From positions 572,001-636,000 of the forward strand of contig NZ_CP113948.1 in assembly GCF_026810365.1 (NCBI RefSeq): DNA of 64,000 bases, written 5' to 3'. This DNA comes from Flavobacterium praedii (GTDB taxonomy: Bacteria; Bacteroidota; Bacteroidia; Flavobacteriales; Flavobacteriaceae). Shown here in pieces: positions 8,787-18,500 of this stretch (its first letter is position 1; the number at the start of each line of letters is the position of its first letter). The notes under the pieces are model-generated. The model was not told where the DNA came from and ran no database searches. It was given only the letters and a program-made list of their open reading frames with translations. The translations under genes and the position numbers were made by a program.

Positions 8787-9290
8787 GTGCTTAAATATAA
8801 ACCTACCCCTCAGTTTGTGGTTAACACCTTATTAATAAGTGTGTTAGCTATTTTCTTGCTTTTTTATTTTTTCAAATCGAATAAAGAAATCGTCTATGTT
8901 GATACTGTGAAATTGTTTGACGGTTTTGTAATGACAAAAGAGATGAAAAGAGTAGGAGAAAAAGAATTTAATTCAAGAAAATTAGTTTTGGATAATTTGT
9001 ATTCCAATTTACAGTCTCCTACAATTTCTGCTTCCGAAAAAAAAGAACTGATGCAACAATTCATTCAAGGAAAAGAAGAATTGGAACAGTTCAATCAAAC
9101 TTTTGCTGCTGAGCAAACGACTAAAATTTGGTCAAGAATTAAAAGCTACACTGCTGAATTTTCCAAAGATAAAAACTATCAATTAGTAGTTGGGTCTGAC
9201 AACAAACAAGCGGTATTGTTTGCAGATGAAAAAATTGATGTTACCAATGATCTTCTTACCTATTTAAACAAAAAGTATGAGGGTCTTTAA
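8787..9290 (+). CDS. Membrane-anchored OmpH/Skp-family periplasmic chaperone-like protein
   Basis: A 167-residue protein with one N-terminal transmembrane helix (about residues 10-30), then the OmpH/Skp pattern: EIVYVDTVKLFDGFVMTKEM at the start of the domain, a long charged helical region, and a C-terminal strand-helix segment (YQLVVGSDNKQAVLFAD). Skp-family proteins are periplasmic chaperones that hold unfolded proteins on their way to the outer membrane. Here the signal looks like an uncleaved anchor. It heads the operon with giant secreted proteins and overlaps the next gene by 14 bases, so a dedicated chaperone role for those exported proteins is plausible but inferred. Confidence 0.8.
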   Translation: MLKYKPTPQFVVNTLLISVLAIFLLFYFFKSNKEIVYVDTVKLFDGFVMTKEMKRVGEKEFNSRKLVLDNLYSNLQSPTISASEKKELMQQFIQGKEELEQFNQTFAAEQTTKIWSRIKSYTAEFSKDKNYQLVVGSDNKQAVLFADEKIDVTNDLLTYLNKKYEGL

Positions 9291-9879
9291 TACGTTAGTT
9301 TTTATTTTTTTTATTTTTCTTCTTATTTCTTGTAAAAAAGAACCAAAAAACAATCAACAAGATTCTGAAATTAGGGATCGTTATTTCAACCTTGAAAAAA
9401 TCGGTTGGAAATCCCGATCCTATACGCAAGTGGTGGATGATATCGGTTTTACTGCAACTGAAGTTCCCATTCAATATTATTTATTAAAAGATTTAGGGAG
9501 TGAAAATCTCCAACATATCGATTCTCTTTATGAAGAAAATAAAAGAGAGCGTGTTATAGAATTCACTTTTCAACAAGATGAAGAGAAAGATTTATTAGGA
9601 AAAGATTTTACAGGGATGGATTACACTGCATCTGTAAAGTACATGTCTTTTGGTCTTGATAAAGATTTCTATGTGGTAACTTCCAAAAAAGATACAATCC
9701 GCTGTTCCGGTGTAAATTTTGAACGCAATTATAAAATTGCACCCTTTCAAAAAGTACTATTATTTTTCTCAGGAATAGATCCCAACGACAAAATACAATT
9801 GATTTACAATGATTACCTTTTTAGAAAGGGAACATTAAAATTTAAATTCAAAGATCCTTTTACCCCTATAGCCTTATGA
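9277..9879 (+). CDS. Lipoprotein of unknown function
   Basis: A 200-residue protein with a type II signal peptide: a hydrophobic stretch followed by LLISC with Cys19 as the lipid-attachment residue. The mature part is hydrophilic and has no motif that I recognise; it probably folds as a small beta-rich domain (for example FTGMDYTASVKYMSFGLD). It overlaps the gene before by 14 bases and the giant gene after by four bases (ATGA), which argues for tight co-expression. It may be a periplasmic or outer-membrane accessory to the giant protein. The function is not known. Confidence 0.75.
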   Translation: MRVFNTLVFIFFIFLLISCKKEPKNNQQDSEIRDRYFNLEKIGWKSRSYTQVVDDIGFTATEVPIQYYLLKDLGSENLQHIDSLYEENKRERVIEFTFQQDEEKDLLGKDFTGMDYTASVKYMSFGLDKDFYVVTSKKDTIRCSGVNFERNYKIAPFQKVLLFFSGIDPNDKIQLIYNDYLFRKGTLKFKFKDPFTPIAL

Positions 9880-12800
9880 TCCAAAAAGTAAAAAAAAGTA
9901 AGTTTAGAAAAACAGTCGCTATTTATTTAGCTATGATGATTCTTTTAGAAACATTCCAGCCCATGCAAATCTATGCATTGACTGGTGGGCCTTCACAGCC
10001 AGAGTTTGAGTCCTTCACACCTATAGGAACCTCGGATATGGTAGATTTGGCTAGTGGTGATTTGAATTACAATATTCCTATTATGGATGTGGGCGGTTAT
10101 CCATTGAACCTAGCCTATAGTTCTGGTGTATCTATGGATCAAGAAGCTTCATGGGTTGGATTGGGTTGGGATCTTAATGTAGGACAAATATCAAGACAGC
10201 TTAGAGGACTCCCTGACGATTTTAACGGGGATGAAATGATTTATGAAAATAGTTTGAAACCAAATGTGACAATTGGAGCTAATGCTAACGTGTTTTTGGC
10301 GGCATTTGGTGTTAAGGAGAATAATAAAATTAAGAACCCTAAAGGACAAATTAGTGTTGGTATGGGTATCAAATACAATAACTACGACGGTTTTGGGACT
10401 TCTGTAAATGGGGGACTAAGTTATCAAGTTTCTGATAATTTAAATGTAGGCATGGATTTGACATCATCTGCTTCAGAAGGAGTTTCGGTATCGCCAAGTG
10501 CTACGCTTAATAATAAAAATGAGGATAATGCTAAAAAAGAAAATGTATTAAATGCAAGTGCGGGTGTAAGTTACAATAGTAGAAAGGGTGTTGAAGCAAT
10601 GACAATGTCAGTTTCAAGAACGCGCAAGGACGAAAAAGCGAGAAAAGTTATTGGTACGGCTGAATCAAAAATTGGTGATTCATCATTTTCAATGGGAGGT
10701 TCTCTTTCTTTTATTGACGCTTCTTATACTCCAACTAAACGTTTAGGTATGGTGTCTTCTAATTTTATGTTTAATTTAAATTTAGAAGGAGAAATTTGGG
10801 GTATTGAGCCAGGATTAAAATTTTCAGGTTACAGAACAAGTCAGGGAATTAAAGATTCTGAGAAATATAAAGTTGAAAAAGCCTATGGTTTTGAAAACAC
10901 TTATAATGCTGGGAAATCTGCTATTTTGGATTTTAACAGAGAAAAGGACAGAACGTTTAATAAAAACACTACTTCCTTGCCTATAACAAACAATACTTAT
11001 GATTTGTATAATATTCAAGGGCAAGGGGTGTCGGGAATGTATCGCCCATATAAATCACAAGTAGGGTATGTCTATGATAATGAGACAACAGATGGCAGCT
11101 CTGGAGGAAATTTGGGTGTTGAGATTGGAGCTGGGGGTGGAGTCCATTGGGGATTTGATGCTACTGTGACTATTGGTAAAAGCAGTACTTCGATATGGAA
11201 TAATTCAAATCCTGCTTTAGAACGATTTAAAGAAAAGAAGAAAAATAACAGACCAGATTACGAAAAAGTCTTTTTTAAAAATATTGGAGGTTTTCATACG
11301 GATAAGGAGTTAAGTTTATTCAATACTGATTTAGGAAATTACAATCCAATAAAACTAGGTATAGTTGGAAAGGGTTTTAATTTAAAAACAAATTCAAAAT
11401 ATTCTACAAATAAAGCGGAAATTGCTAGTATTAATCAGGTAGTTCGAAAAGAAAGGTTGTCCAGAAATCAATCTATTGAAAAATTGACCAAAGCAGAAGC
11501 TAAAAAATTTGGATTCAAGACCCAGTTTAGTGATTTTGCCAAAGACAATCACACTGCTGAAATAAGAATTACAAAAGAAGGAGGCGAACGCTATATTTAT
11601 GGTAGAGCAGCTTATAACTCAATAAAAAAAGAAACAACATTTGATATTAGCGATAAAAATAATCAATATGGAAATGTTGATTCTAAAAAAGGTTTAGTGA
11701 GCTATACTCCTAATAATGATAATTCTGCAAAAAACCGAAAAGATGGAGATCAATATTTTAACAGAATAACCACTCCAGCTTATGCGCACACTTATTTGTT
11801 AACATCAGTTTTATCATCAGATTATCAGGATTTAAAAGGGGATGGCCCATCAGATGATGACTTAGGCACTTTTACCAAATTTGAATATGAAAACAAATCG
11901 GCAGATAGAGACCATACTTATAAATGGAGAGTTCCTTTTGAGGAAAATAAAGCCAATTTTGATGAAGGATTACGCTCTAGCAAAAAAGATAATAAAGGGA
12001 ATTATCAATATGGCGAAAAAGAATTGCTATACATTAAAAAAATTGTTACTAAAACCCATATTGCTATCTTTCATCTTTCAGAAAGAAATGATGGATATGG
12101 AGTGAAAGGAGAGAATGGAGGATTAAGTGCTGATTCTAAGATGTATAAATTAGACAAAATCTCTTTGTATTCAAAACCTGAATATGTAGCCAAAGGCGAA
12201 CAAGCAATTCCAATAAAAGAAGCACATTTTGAATATAATTATAGTCTTTGTCAGGGGATTGATAATAATAGTAAAAGCGCAAGTACCGATGCTAAGGATG
12301 CAGGACAGAAAGGAAAGTTAACATTAAGCAAAATTTATTTTACCTATAAAAATTCGAGCATGGGAAAATTTACTCCCTATGTTTTTAATTACGGATTCAA
12401 TCCTGATTATGATATGAAGGCTTATGATGTTTGGGGAAATTACAAACCAGTTGATGAAAATGTTGGACTGGCTACTACAGCTCCGCTATCCAATGCCGAA
12501 TATCCTTTTGTAGATCAAAAAGACAAAGCAAAAACAGATCAATACACTTCAGCTTGGTTGCTAAAATCGATTCATTTGCCATCAGGTGGTCAAATGGAAT
12601 TAAATTATGAATCGGATGATTATGGAAAGGTACAGAATAAAGATGCTATGCAAATGTTTAAAGTTGTGGGAAGTGGAACCAAAGAGGGACTTATTGCTGC
12701 AAATATTAGTAATACTGAAAAAAGCACATTGAAAAGTTTAGGTAAATACATTTATGTAGAATTAGATCATAAAATTGTAGATAAGTCATCCAATAGTAAT

Positions 12801-15542
12801 AAATCTATCTCAGAAATTTTTCGCGATCAATATTTAAAATCTATTGGTGACGAAAGTAATCCTCTTTATTTTCGATTTATGCTTAATATGGTGAATCCTA
12901 ATCCTCTGCCTGGAATTAATGGCACTGATAAATACGATTATGTTACAGGTTATATGAGGTTAAATAAGAAAATGAGTGATTATGACTTTAAAGAAATTAA
13001 TGGAAAACAATATGTTGCCATACCTCTTGAATATGTAGATAAAGGCGATGGTTTTAATTCTAAAAGTCATGATGTAAACCCAATAATCAAAGCAGGTTGG
13101 AATTTTGGAAGGCATAATTTGAACAGGTTAGTTTACAGCATGCACAATGAAGAAGATACGAATAATTTAAAAGGAGTTGTAACAGAGCTTATTGGTTGGT
13201 TACCTGCATTGCTTGATATTTTCAAGAGTCCAAATGGTAAATTAGAACAGACCGGAATTGCCAGTAAATTTGTAACTGGTAAATCATGGATTCGCTTAAT
13301 GCAGCCTGATGCTAAGAAATTGGGCGGAGGCAGCAGAGTAAAAGAGATAAGTATTCATGATCAATGGGATGTAATGACAGGCCATGATAACGATACTAAT
13401 TATAAACAGTTTTATGGACAGCAGTATTCCTATAATACAGTTGATAAAGAGGGAAATCCTACAGAGAAATCTTCTGGGGTAGCTACTTACGAGCCTCTAG
13501 GCTGTAAGGAAAATCCATTTGTAAAACCTTCATACGATGTTAATAAACCTGAATTGTTACTAGGTCCAGATACAGATAATTATGTTGAAGAACCGTTTGG
13601 TGAATCCTTTTTCCCTTCTCCAAAAGTTACTTACAGCAGGGTGGCAGTTAGTAATTTGTCCAGAAATAATACAGAAAATGCGACAAATCCATTAATTGTA
13701 AAAAAACATGCAACGGGTACAGTTGTAACGGAGTTTTATACGGCTAATGAATTTCCAACTATTGTGGATCGAACAGTATTATCTGGAGGTCATAAGCAAT
13801 CAACATCACTTGCCAGCATATTGAATTTATATGTTAGAAATCAGATTACTTTGTCGCAAGGGTATTCTATTCACACCAATGATATGGATGGTAAAATGAA
13901 AAGTCAGCGAGTATATGGTGAAGGACAAAAAGAAGCAATATCAGGTGTTGACTACAACTATAATACTGTTGTCAAAAGTGGAAATCTAAATCAAGGCTTG
14001 TTAGACAATACCATACAAACTGTCGATTCTAAAGGTGCAATTTCTAAGAGATTAGTAGGTGTCGACTATGATGTGATTAATGATTTTAGAGAAAATAAAT
14101 CCACAACTACAACAGCTGGAATTCATTATAATACAGCGGGATTGCCTTTGTTTTTAATTTTTGTAATAGTTTTTGTGCCATTGCCTAGTTTTTCTAAAAG
14201 TGAGAATCAGATACGTACTGCTGTAACCACAAAGGTGATTCACACTTCAGGAATCCTTTCGGAGAAAGTGGCTTATGATCTAGGGTCAAAAGTTTCAACC
14301 AAAAACCTGGCTTGGGATGCCGAAACTGGAGATGTATTGCTTACCGAAACGGTGAATGAATACAATGATAAATATTTTAATTTTAATTTTCCGGCCTATT
14401 GGAGTTATGACGGAATGAGTCAGGCAGCCAAGAATATTGGTCTGGAATGGAACGTTGCCAAAACAGGAAACAATCAGTATCAGTTTACTGGAGCTGGAGA
14501 TTACAAAGCATCGGATTACTTAATTGATGGTGACGAAGTTTATTTAAGCGGTATTGGAACTGATGGCAGAACTAAAAACGCACTTAAAGCTTGGGTAGTA
14601 AAAGTAAATGCAGCTACTTTCCAGTTGTTGGATAAAGATGGATTATTGGTTAAAGGTAATATTGTTAATACAGGAACCATAAAAGTAATTCGTTCCGGTC
14701 ATCGCAACCTGCAAATGGCTTCGATGGCGAGTGTTACTTCTATGCGTAATCCTTTGTATAATTATGATGCCAATAATAAAATTACTACTGTCAAAGAAAA
14801 TATAGGAGGGAATCCTTTCTTCTCTACCTCTGCGAGTGATCGAATTGTAAATGCTTCTGCGATTGAGTACAATGACATGTGGCCTTCGCAATGCGAGTGT
14901 AATTTACCTAGAATGTTTTTTGGAAAAGATGGTAAATTACAATTTGAATACGAAAAAGACAATAGTCTGGACGAGCAAGAGGACATTATCAAGCGTTCCT
15001 ACAACCCGTATCTCTATAACATACTAGGGAACTGGAGAGCCAACAAGTCCTATGCATACCTAACAGGAAGAAACTACACTGTAGACCCGACACCTCGTAA
15101 AACAGGATATTTTGCCGATTTTGCACCATTTTACATACTTACAGGAGGCAAATGGGGGATTACGGTCGATAACTATAAACGATGGACGTTTGCTTCTCAA
15201 GTTACCCAATACAATCCTTACGGGCAAGAAGTGGAAAACAAAGATGCTTTAAACCGTTATTCTGCGGCTTTGTATGGGTACAACAATCGTTTTCCGGTTG
15301 CAGTTGCTTCCAATACTAAATACAGTGAGCTGGCCTCGGATGGTTTTGAGGATTATGACTCTATTGCCTGTGCCAAACAATCTCATTTTGACTTTAAAGC
15401 ACAGCTGAAAGTTAATGAAGTAAGTGTTTCTAGCAAACAATCCCACACCGGAAGGAAAAGCTTAAAAATAGAACCGAGTAAAAAAGCAGTATTAAAAAAA
15501 CAAGTAGTTAGCTGCAGCACAGCAGGAGTAACTACTAAATAA
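9876..15542 (+). CDS. Giant SpvB/TcB-like RHS-associated shell protein
   Basis: A 1888-residue exported protein. Residues ~12-35 form a signal or anchor segment. Then comes a module typical of Bacteroidota RHS-associated proteins: SFTPIGTSDMVDLASGDLNY, YPLNLAYSSGVSMDQEASW and VGLGWDLNVGQISRQLRGLP, which resembles the SpvB/TcB N-terminal region. A beta-rich body follows. Residues ~1420-1442 carry a strikingly hydrophobic segment (GLPLFLIFVIVFVPLPSF). After it come LAWDAETGDVLLTETVNEYN and AYWSYDGMS, also family signatures. The chain ends soon after KQSHTGRKSLKI, where longer homologues, as I recall them, continue. That missing continuation appears at the end of the protein encoded at 21497-25981. 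It probably helps form the cocoon that houses RHS/Tc toxins; this is inferred. Confidence 0.8.
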   Translation: MIQKVKKSKFRKTVAIYLAMMILLETFQPMQIYALTGGPSQPEFESFTPIGTSDMVDLASGDLNYNIPIMDVGGYPLNLAYSSGVSMDQEASWVGLGWDLNVGQISRQLRGLPDDFNGDEMIYENSLKPNVTIGANANVFLAAFGVKENNKIKNPKGQISVGMGIKYNNYDGFGTSVNGGLSYQVSDNLNVGMDLTSSASEGVSVSPSATLNNKNEDNAKKENVLNASAGVSYNSRKGVEAMTMSVSRTRKDEKARKVIGTAESKIGDSSFSMGGSLSFIDASYTPTKRLGMVSSNFMFNLNLEGEIWGIEPGLKFSGYRTSQGIKDSEKYKVEKAYGFENTYNAGKSAILDFNREKDRTFNKNTTSLPITNNTYDLYNIQGQGVSGMYRPYKSQVGYVYDNETTDGSSGGNLGVEIGAGGGVHWGFDATVTIGKSSTSIWNNSNPALERFKEKKKNNRPDYEKVFFKNIGGFHTDKELSLFNTDLGNYNPIKLGIVGKGFNLKTNSKYSTNKAEIASINQVVRKERLSRNQSIEKLTKAEAKKFGFKTQFSDFAKDNHTAEIRITKEGGERYIYGRAAYNSIKKETTFDISDKNNQYGNVDSKKGLVSYTPNNDNSAKNRKDGDQYFNRITTPAYAHTYLLTSVLSSDYQDLKGDGPSDDDLGTFTKFEYENKSADRDHTYKWRVPFEENKANFDEGLRSSKKDNKGNYQYGEKELLYIKKIVTKTHIAIFHLSERNDGYGVKGENGGLSADSKMYKLDKISLYSKPEYVAKGEQAIPIKEAHFEYNYSLCQGIDNNSKSASTDAKDAGQKGKLTLSKIYFTYKNSSMGKFTPYVFNYGFNPDYDMKAYDVWGNYKPVDENVGLATTAPLSNAEYPFVDQKDKAKTDQYTSAWLLKSIHLPSGGQMELNYESDDYGKVQNKDAMQMFKVVGSGTKEGLIAANISNTEKSTLKSLGKYIYVELDHKIVDKSSNSNKSISEIFRDQYLKSIGDESNPLYFRFMLNMVNPNPLPGINGTDKYDYVTGYMRLNKKMSDYDFKEINGKQYVAIPLEYVDKGDGFNSKSHDVNPIIKAGWNFGRHNLNRLVYSMHNEEDTNNLKGVVTELIGWLPALLDIFKSPNGKLEQTGIASKFVTGKSWIRLMQPDAKKLGGGSRVKEISIHDQWDVMTGHDNDTNYKQFYGQQYSYNTVDKEGNPTEKSSGVATYEPLGCKENPFVKPSYDVNKPELLLGPDTDNYVEEPFGESFFPSPKVTYSRVAVSNLSRNNTENATNPLIVKKHATGTVVTEFYTANEFPTIVDRTVLSGGHKQSTSLASILNLYVRNQITLSQGYSIHTNDMDGKMKSQRVYGEGQKEAISGVDYNYNTVVKSGNLNQGLLDNTIQTVDSKGAISKRLVGVDYDVINDFRENKSTTTTAGIHYNTAGLPLFLIFVIVFVPLPSFSKSENQIRTAVTTKVIHTSGILSEKVAYDLGSKVSTKNLAWDAETGDVLLTETVNEYNDKYFNFNFPAYWSYDGMSQAAKNIGLEWNVAKTGNNQYQFTGAGDYKASDYLIDGDEVYLSGIGTDGRTKNALKAWVVKVNAATFQLLDKDGLLVKGNIVNTGTIKVIRSGHRNLQMASMASVTSMRNPLYNYDANNKITTVKENIGGNPFFSTSASDRIVNASAIEYNDMWPSQCECNLPRMFFGKDGKLQFEYEKDNSLDEQEDIIKRSYNPYLYNILGNWRANKSYAYLTGRNYTVDPTPRKTGYFADFAPFYILTGGKWGITVDNYKRWTFASQVTQYNPYGQEVENKDALNRYSAALYGYNNRFPVAVASNTKYSELASDGFEDYDSIACAKQSHFDFKAQLKVNEVSVSSKQSHTGRKSLKIEPSKKAVLKKQVVSCSTAGVTTK

Positions 15543-15555
15543 GAATAAGATCAAG

Positions 15556-18500
15556 ATGAAATTAAAATATACATTAGTTTTTAGTATTATAAGTTTTTTT
15601 ATTACAACGATTGGGTTTTCTCAGGAACTTAGTGATCAGGAGATTGGATTTGATGTGGCAAGAACGACGATTATGCTTAAGGAGCACGGGGTGAAAGATC
15701 TAGACCTCATCCATAAGATTACCATGATGCGAGACATGCAACTACGCCAATATTTGGAGATAAAAAAGGTTGAAAACGGTATTTTGCAGAAAATAAAGAA
15801 TGAAGTATCAGCAAGACCGAAAACTGGGAGGTTGCAGATTGTTACAGACATACCTGCCACAGAGAAAGTAGCCTTAAAGGCTTTGTACGATAGTACTGGT
15901 GGGGATAACTGGAGTAATACAGTTCGAATCGAAGGTGTTTGGGATTTTTCAAAGCCTGTGACTTCTTGGAATTGGCAGACTAGAACAGGATGGTATGGAG
16001 TTACCGTAAACAATGAGGGGCATGTTGTTAACATATCTTTAAATAGCAATAATTTAAATAACTTAAATGTAGTATTTCCTAATCTTGACAGTCTAACCTC
16101 TTTGGGGATACTTGAATTAGGGGATAATCCTTTGACCGGTTCTTTAACTAATTTACAGCACTTGACTTCTCTTAAATCTTTAGGTTTGAGTAGGACTAAT
16201 TTCACAGATACTCTTTTGCCTATAACTTCTCTTATAAATTTAGAAAGTCTATCTATTACATATTGCGATAATATTACTGGCTCAATTCCTGATGAGTTTT
16301 ATAGTCTAAAAAACTTAATTTATTTAAATTTTGATCAAACTAATGGGTTAAGAGGAGGTTTGTCCTATAAAATAGGTGATTTGATGAGTTTAACTTTTTT
16401 ACAGTTAGGTCAGAATTTAGGGGGAAAATTTCCTTTAGAGATTTGTAATTTGTCAAAACTAGAATATCTCTTACTAAATAATACAGGTATGACGGGTGTT
16501 TTGCCGTCAGAGATTGTAAATTTAAGAAATTTAAAACAATTAGACCTTCTTAATAATGGATATTTAACTTGTAATTTAACAAACGGGATATGTAACTTGA
16601 TAAAACTTAATTTGTTACATATTTCAGGTAATTCTATAGGAGGGATTATTCCTCCTGAGATAGCTCAGTTAAAAGAACTCAGGAGCCTTATACTTGGTCA
16701 TAATTTTACCGGTAAAATTCCTACAGAGATTGGTCGGTTAAGTGAACTTGAAACGTTATGGATTGGGTCTAATAAATTGGAGGGAGTTATCCCTTCGGAA
16801 ATAACTAATTTAAAAAAATTAAATCTATTCTGGATTTTTAGAAATAAATTCCGTTTCATAGATTTCGTAACAGAATTTCAAGCTTATAAAACAAAATTAG
16901 GAAGTGCTTTTGATTATTCTAATCAATCCAAGATCAACACCCTAGAAGCCATCACTAAACCGTCTGGTCAGTCAGTAGATCTCAAAATGTATGCAGATGG
17001 AGATACTCGGTATTTGGTAGATGACACTTATCAATGGTTTAAAAATGGTAATGCAATTACTGGTGCAACCAGTAGTGAGTATACCATACCTAGCCTGTTA
17101 TCAACAGACACAGGAACATATACCTGTAGATCTTACCATTTAACAAATCCAGACATGTCGCCATTGGTGTTAGAGCGCGAGCCAATTACATTAAAAGTAA
17201 TTAATAGTTGTATCTCAGGCACAATAGAAACCCCGAAACCAGCAACAACAGTAGACGGCATAACAGTAACTTTCAATACCACTGCAACTGGACTTACTTA
17301 TGAATGGCGGTTTTATTATTTAAATGGGACTACAAGTGGTGAAGTATTTACCACACAAACAGCCAATAGAAGATTTCAAGATGCTGGGATTTACAAAGTA
17401 ACTCTAGATGTAACAGACGCAACAGGCTGTAAGGCTCATTTTGAGAAAATGGTTACCGTAACTCACTTATGTACAATAGCAACTGGGGAAATAAAAATCA
17501 ATCCTTCTAGAAAAGATGATTTAGTAGTTGTTGGTTATCCTATTAAATTTAATTCTGAAATAGTAAATGCTATCGCAACAAGCTACGATTGGACATTTTA
17601 TAACCTAGATGGAACAATAAAAGAAAATATAAAACCACTTCCGCCTTATTCAACTGAAATAGCTCAAACTTATACGGCCACAGGAAGTTACAAAGTGACA
17701 CTTAGTTTTAAGGATTTTTTTGATTGTCCTACTACTTTTGAGAAAATAATCAATGTAGTTGATACTTGCGAAATTCCAGCTGAAATAAGTAATCGGTACT
17801 ATATATCTATTGCAAATACCAACTATTATGAAAGTAATGTAAAAGTTCCTGTTAATTCTCCATTGCCTATTTCATTCGATGGATATGTACAACCAGCTAG
17901 TGATAATATTTATAGTTGGAAATTGTATAACTCAAATGGAGATTTGGTCGAAACAAGTACACAGTCGCATTTTACAATTTCAATAGCATTACTTGGAGAG
18001 TATAATTTAGAATTACAAATGACAGACTATTCAGGTTGTTCAGCCAAATATTTTAGAACTATGAATGTAGTTGATATTTGTACTTTTACCGAAGATTCTC
18101 GTGCTGGATCTATTTATGTAACAGATAATTATTTTAATGTTCCTTCTGTGAAAATAAATGAGCCTAAAGAATTAAATTTTAGATTTTATTCTGGATCAGA
18201 TGTAAATATTTCTTATGAATGGCAGTTGTATGATCCTAGTCTTAATTTAATTAGTACTAGCAATCAAAAGATATTTCCATTTGTTCTTACAACAGGGGGA
18301 CTTCACAAAGTTGTATTACTACTTAAGGATAATGTCAAAGGTTGTACTACAGAACTTACAAAGAAAATATTATGCACAATAGAGAACAGCTGTACTGAAT
18401 TGAATCCTAAATCAGTAACTGTGAAAGTTTTGTATTTTAATTTGTTGAATAATCTTATGTCAAGATCTTTTGAAGGGGAGACTGATGATCAAATTAATGC

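Noticed and set aside
15636..16205. Open frame of 189 codons antisense to the first LRR giant
   Set aside because: It mirrors the signal peptide, the shared N-terminal module and the first LRRs of the giant; the repetitive Leu codons explain the length.
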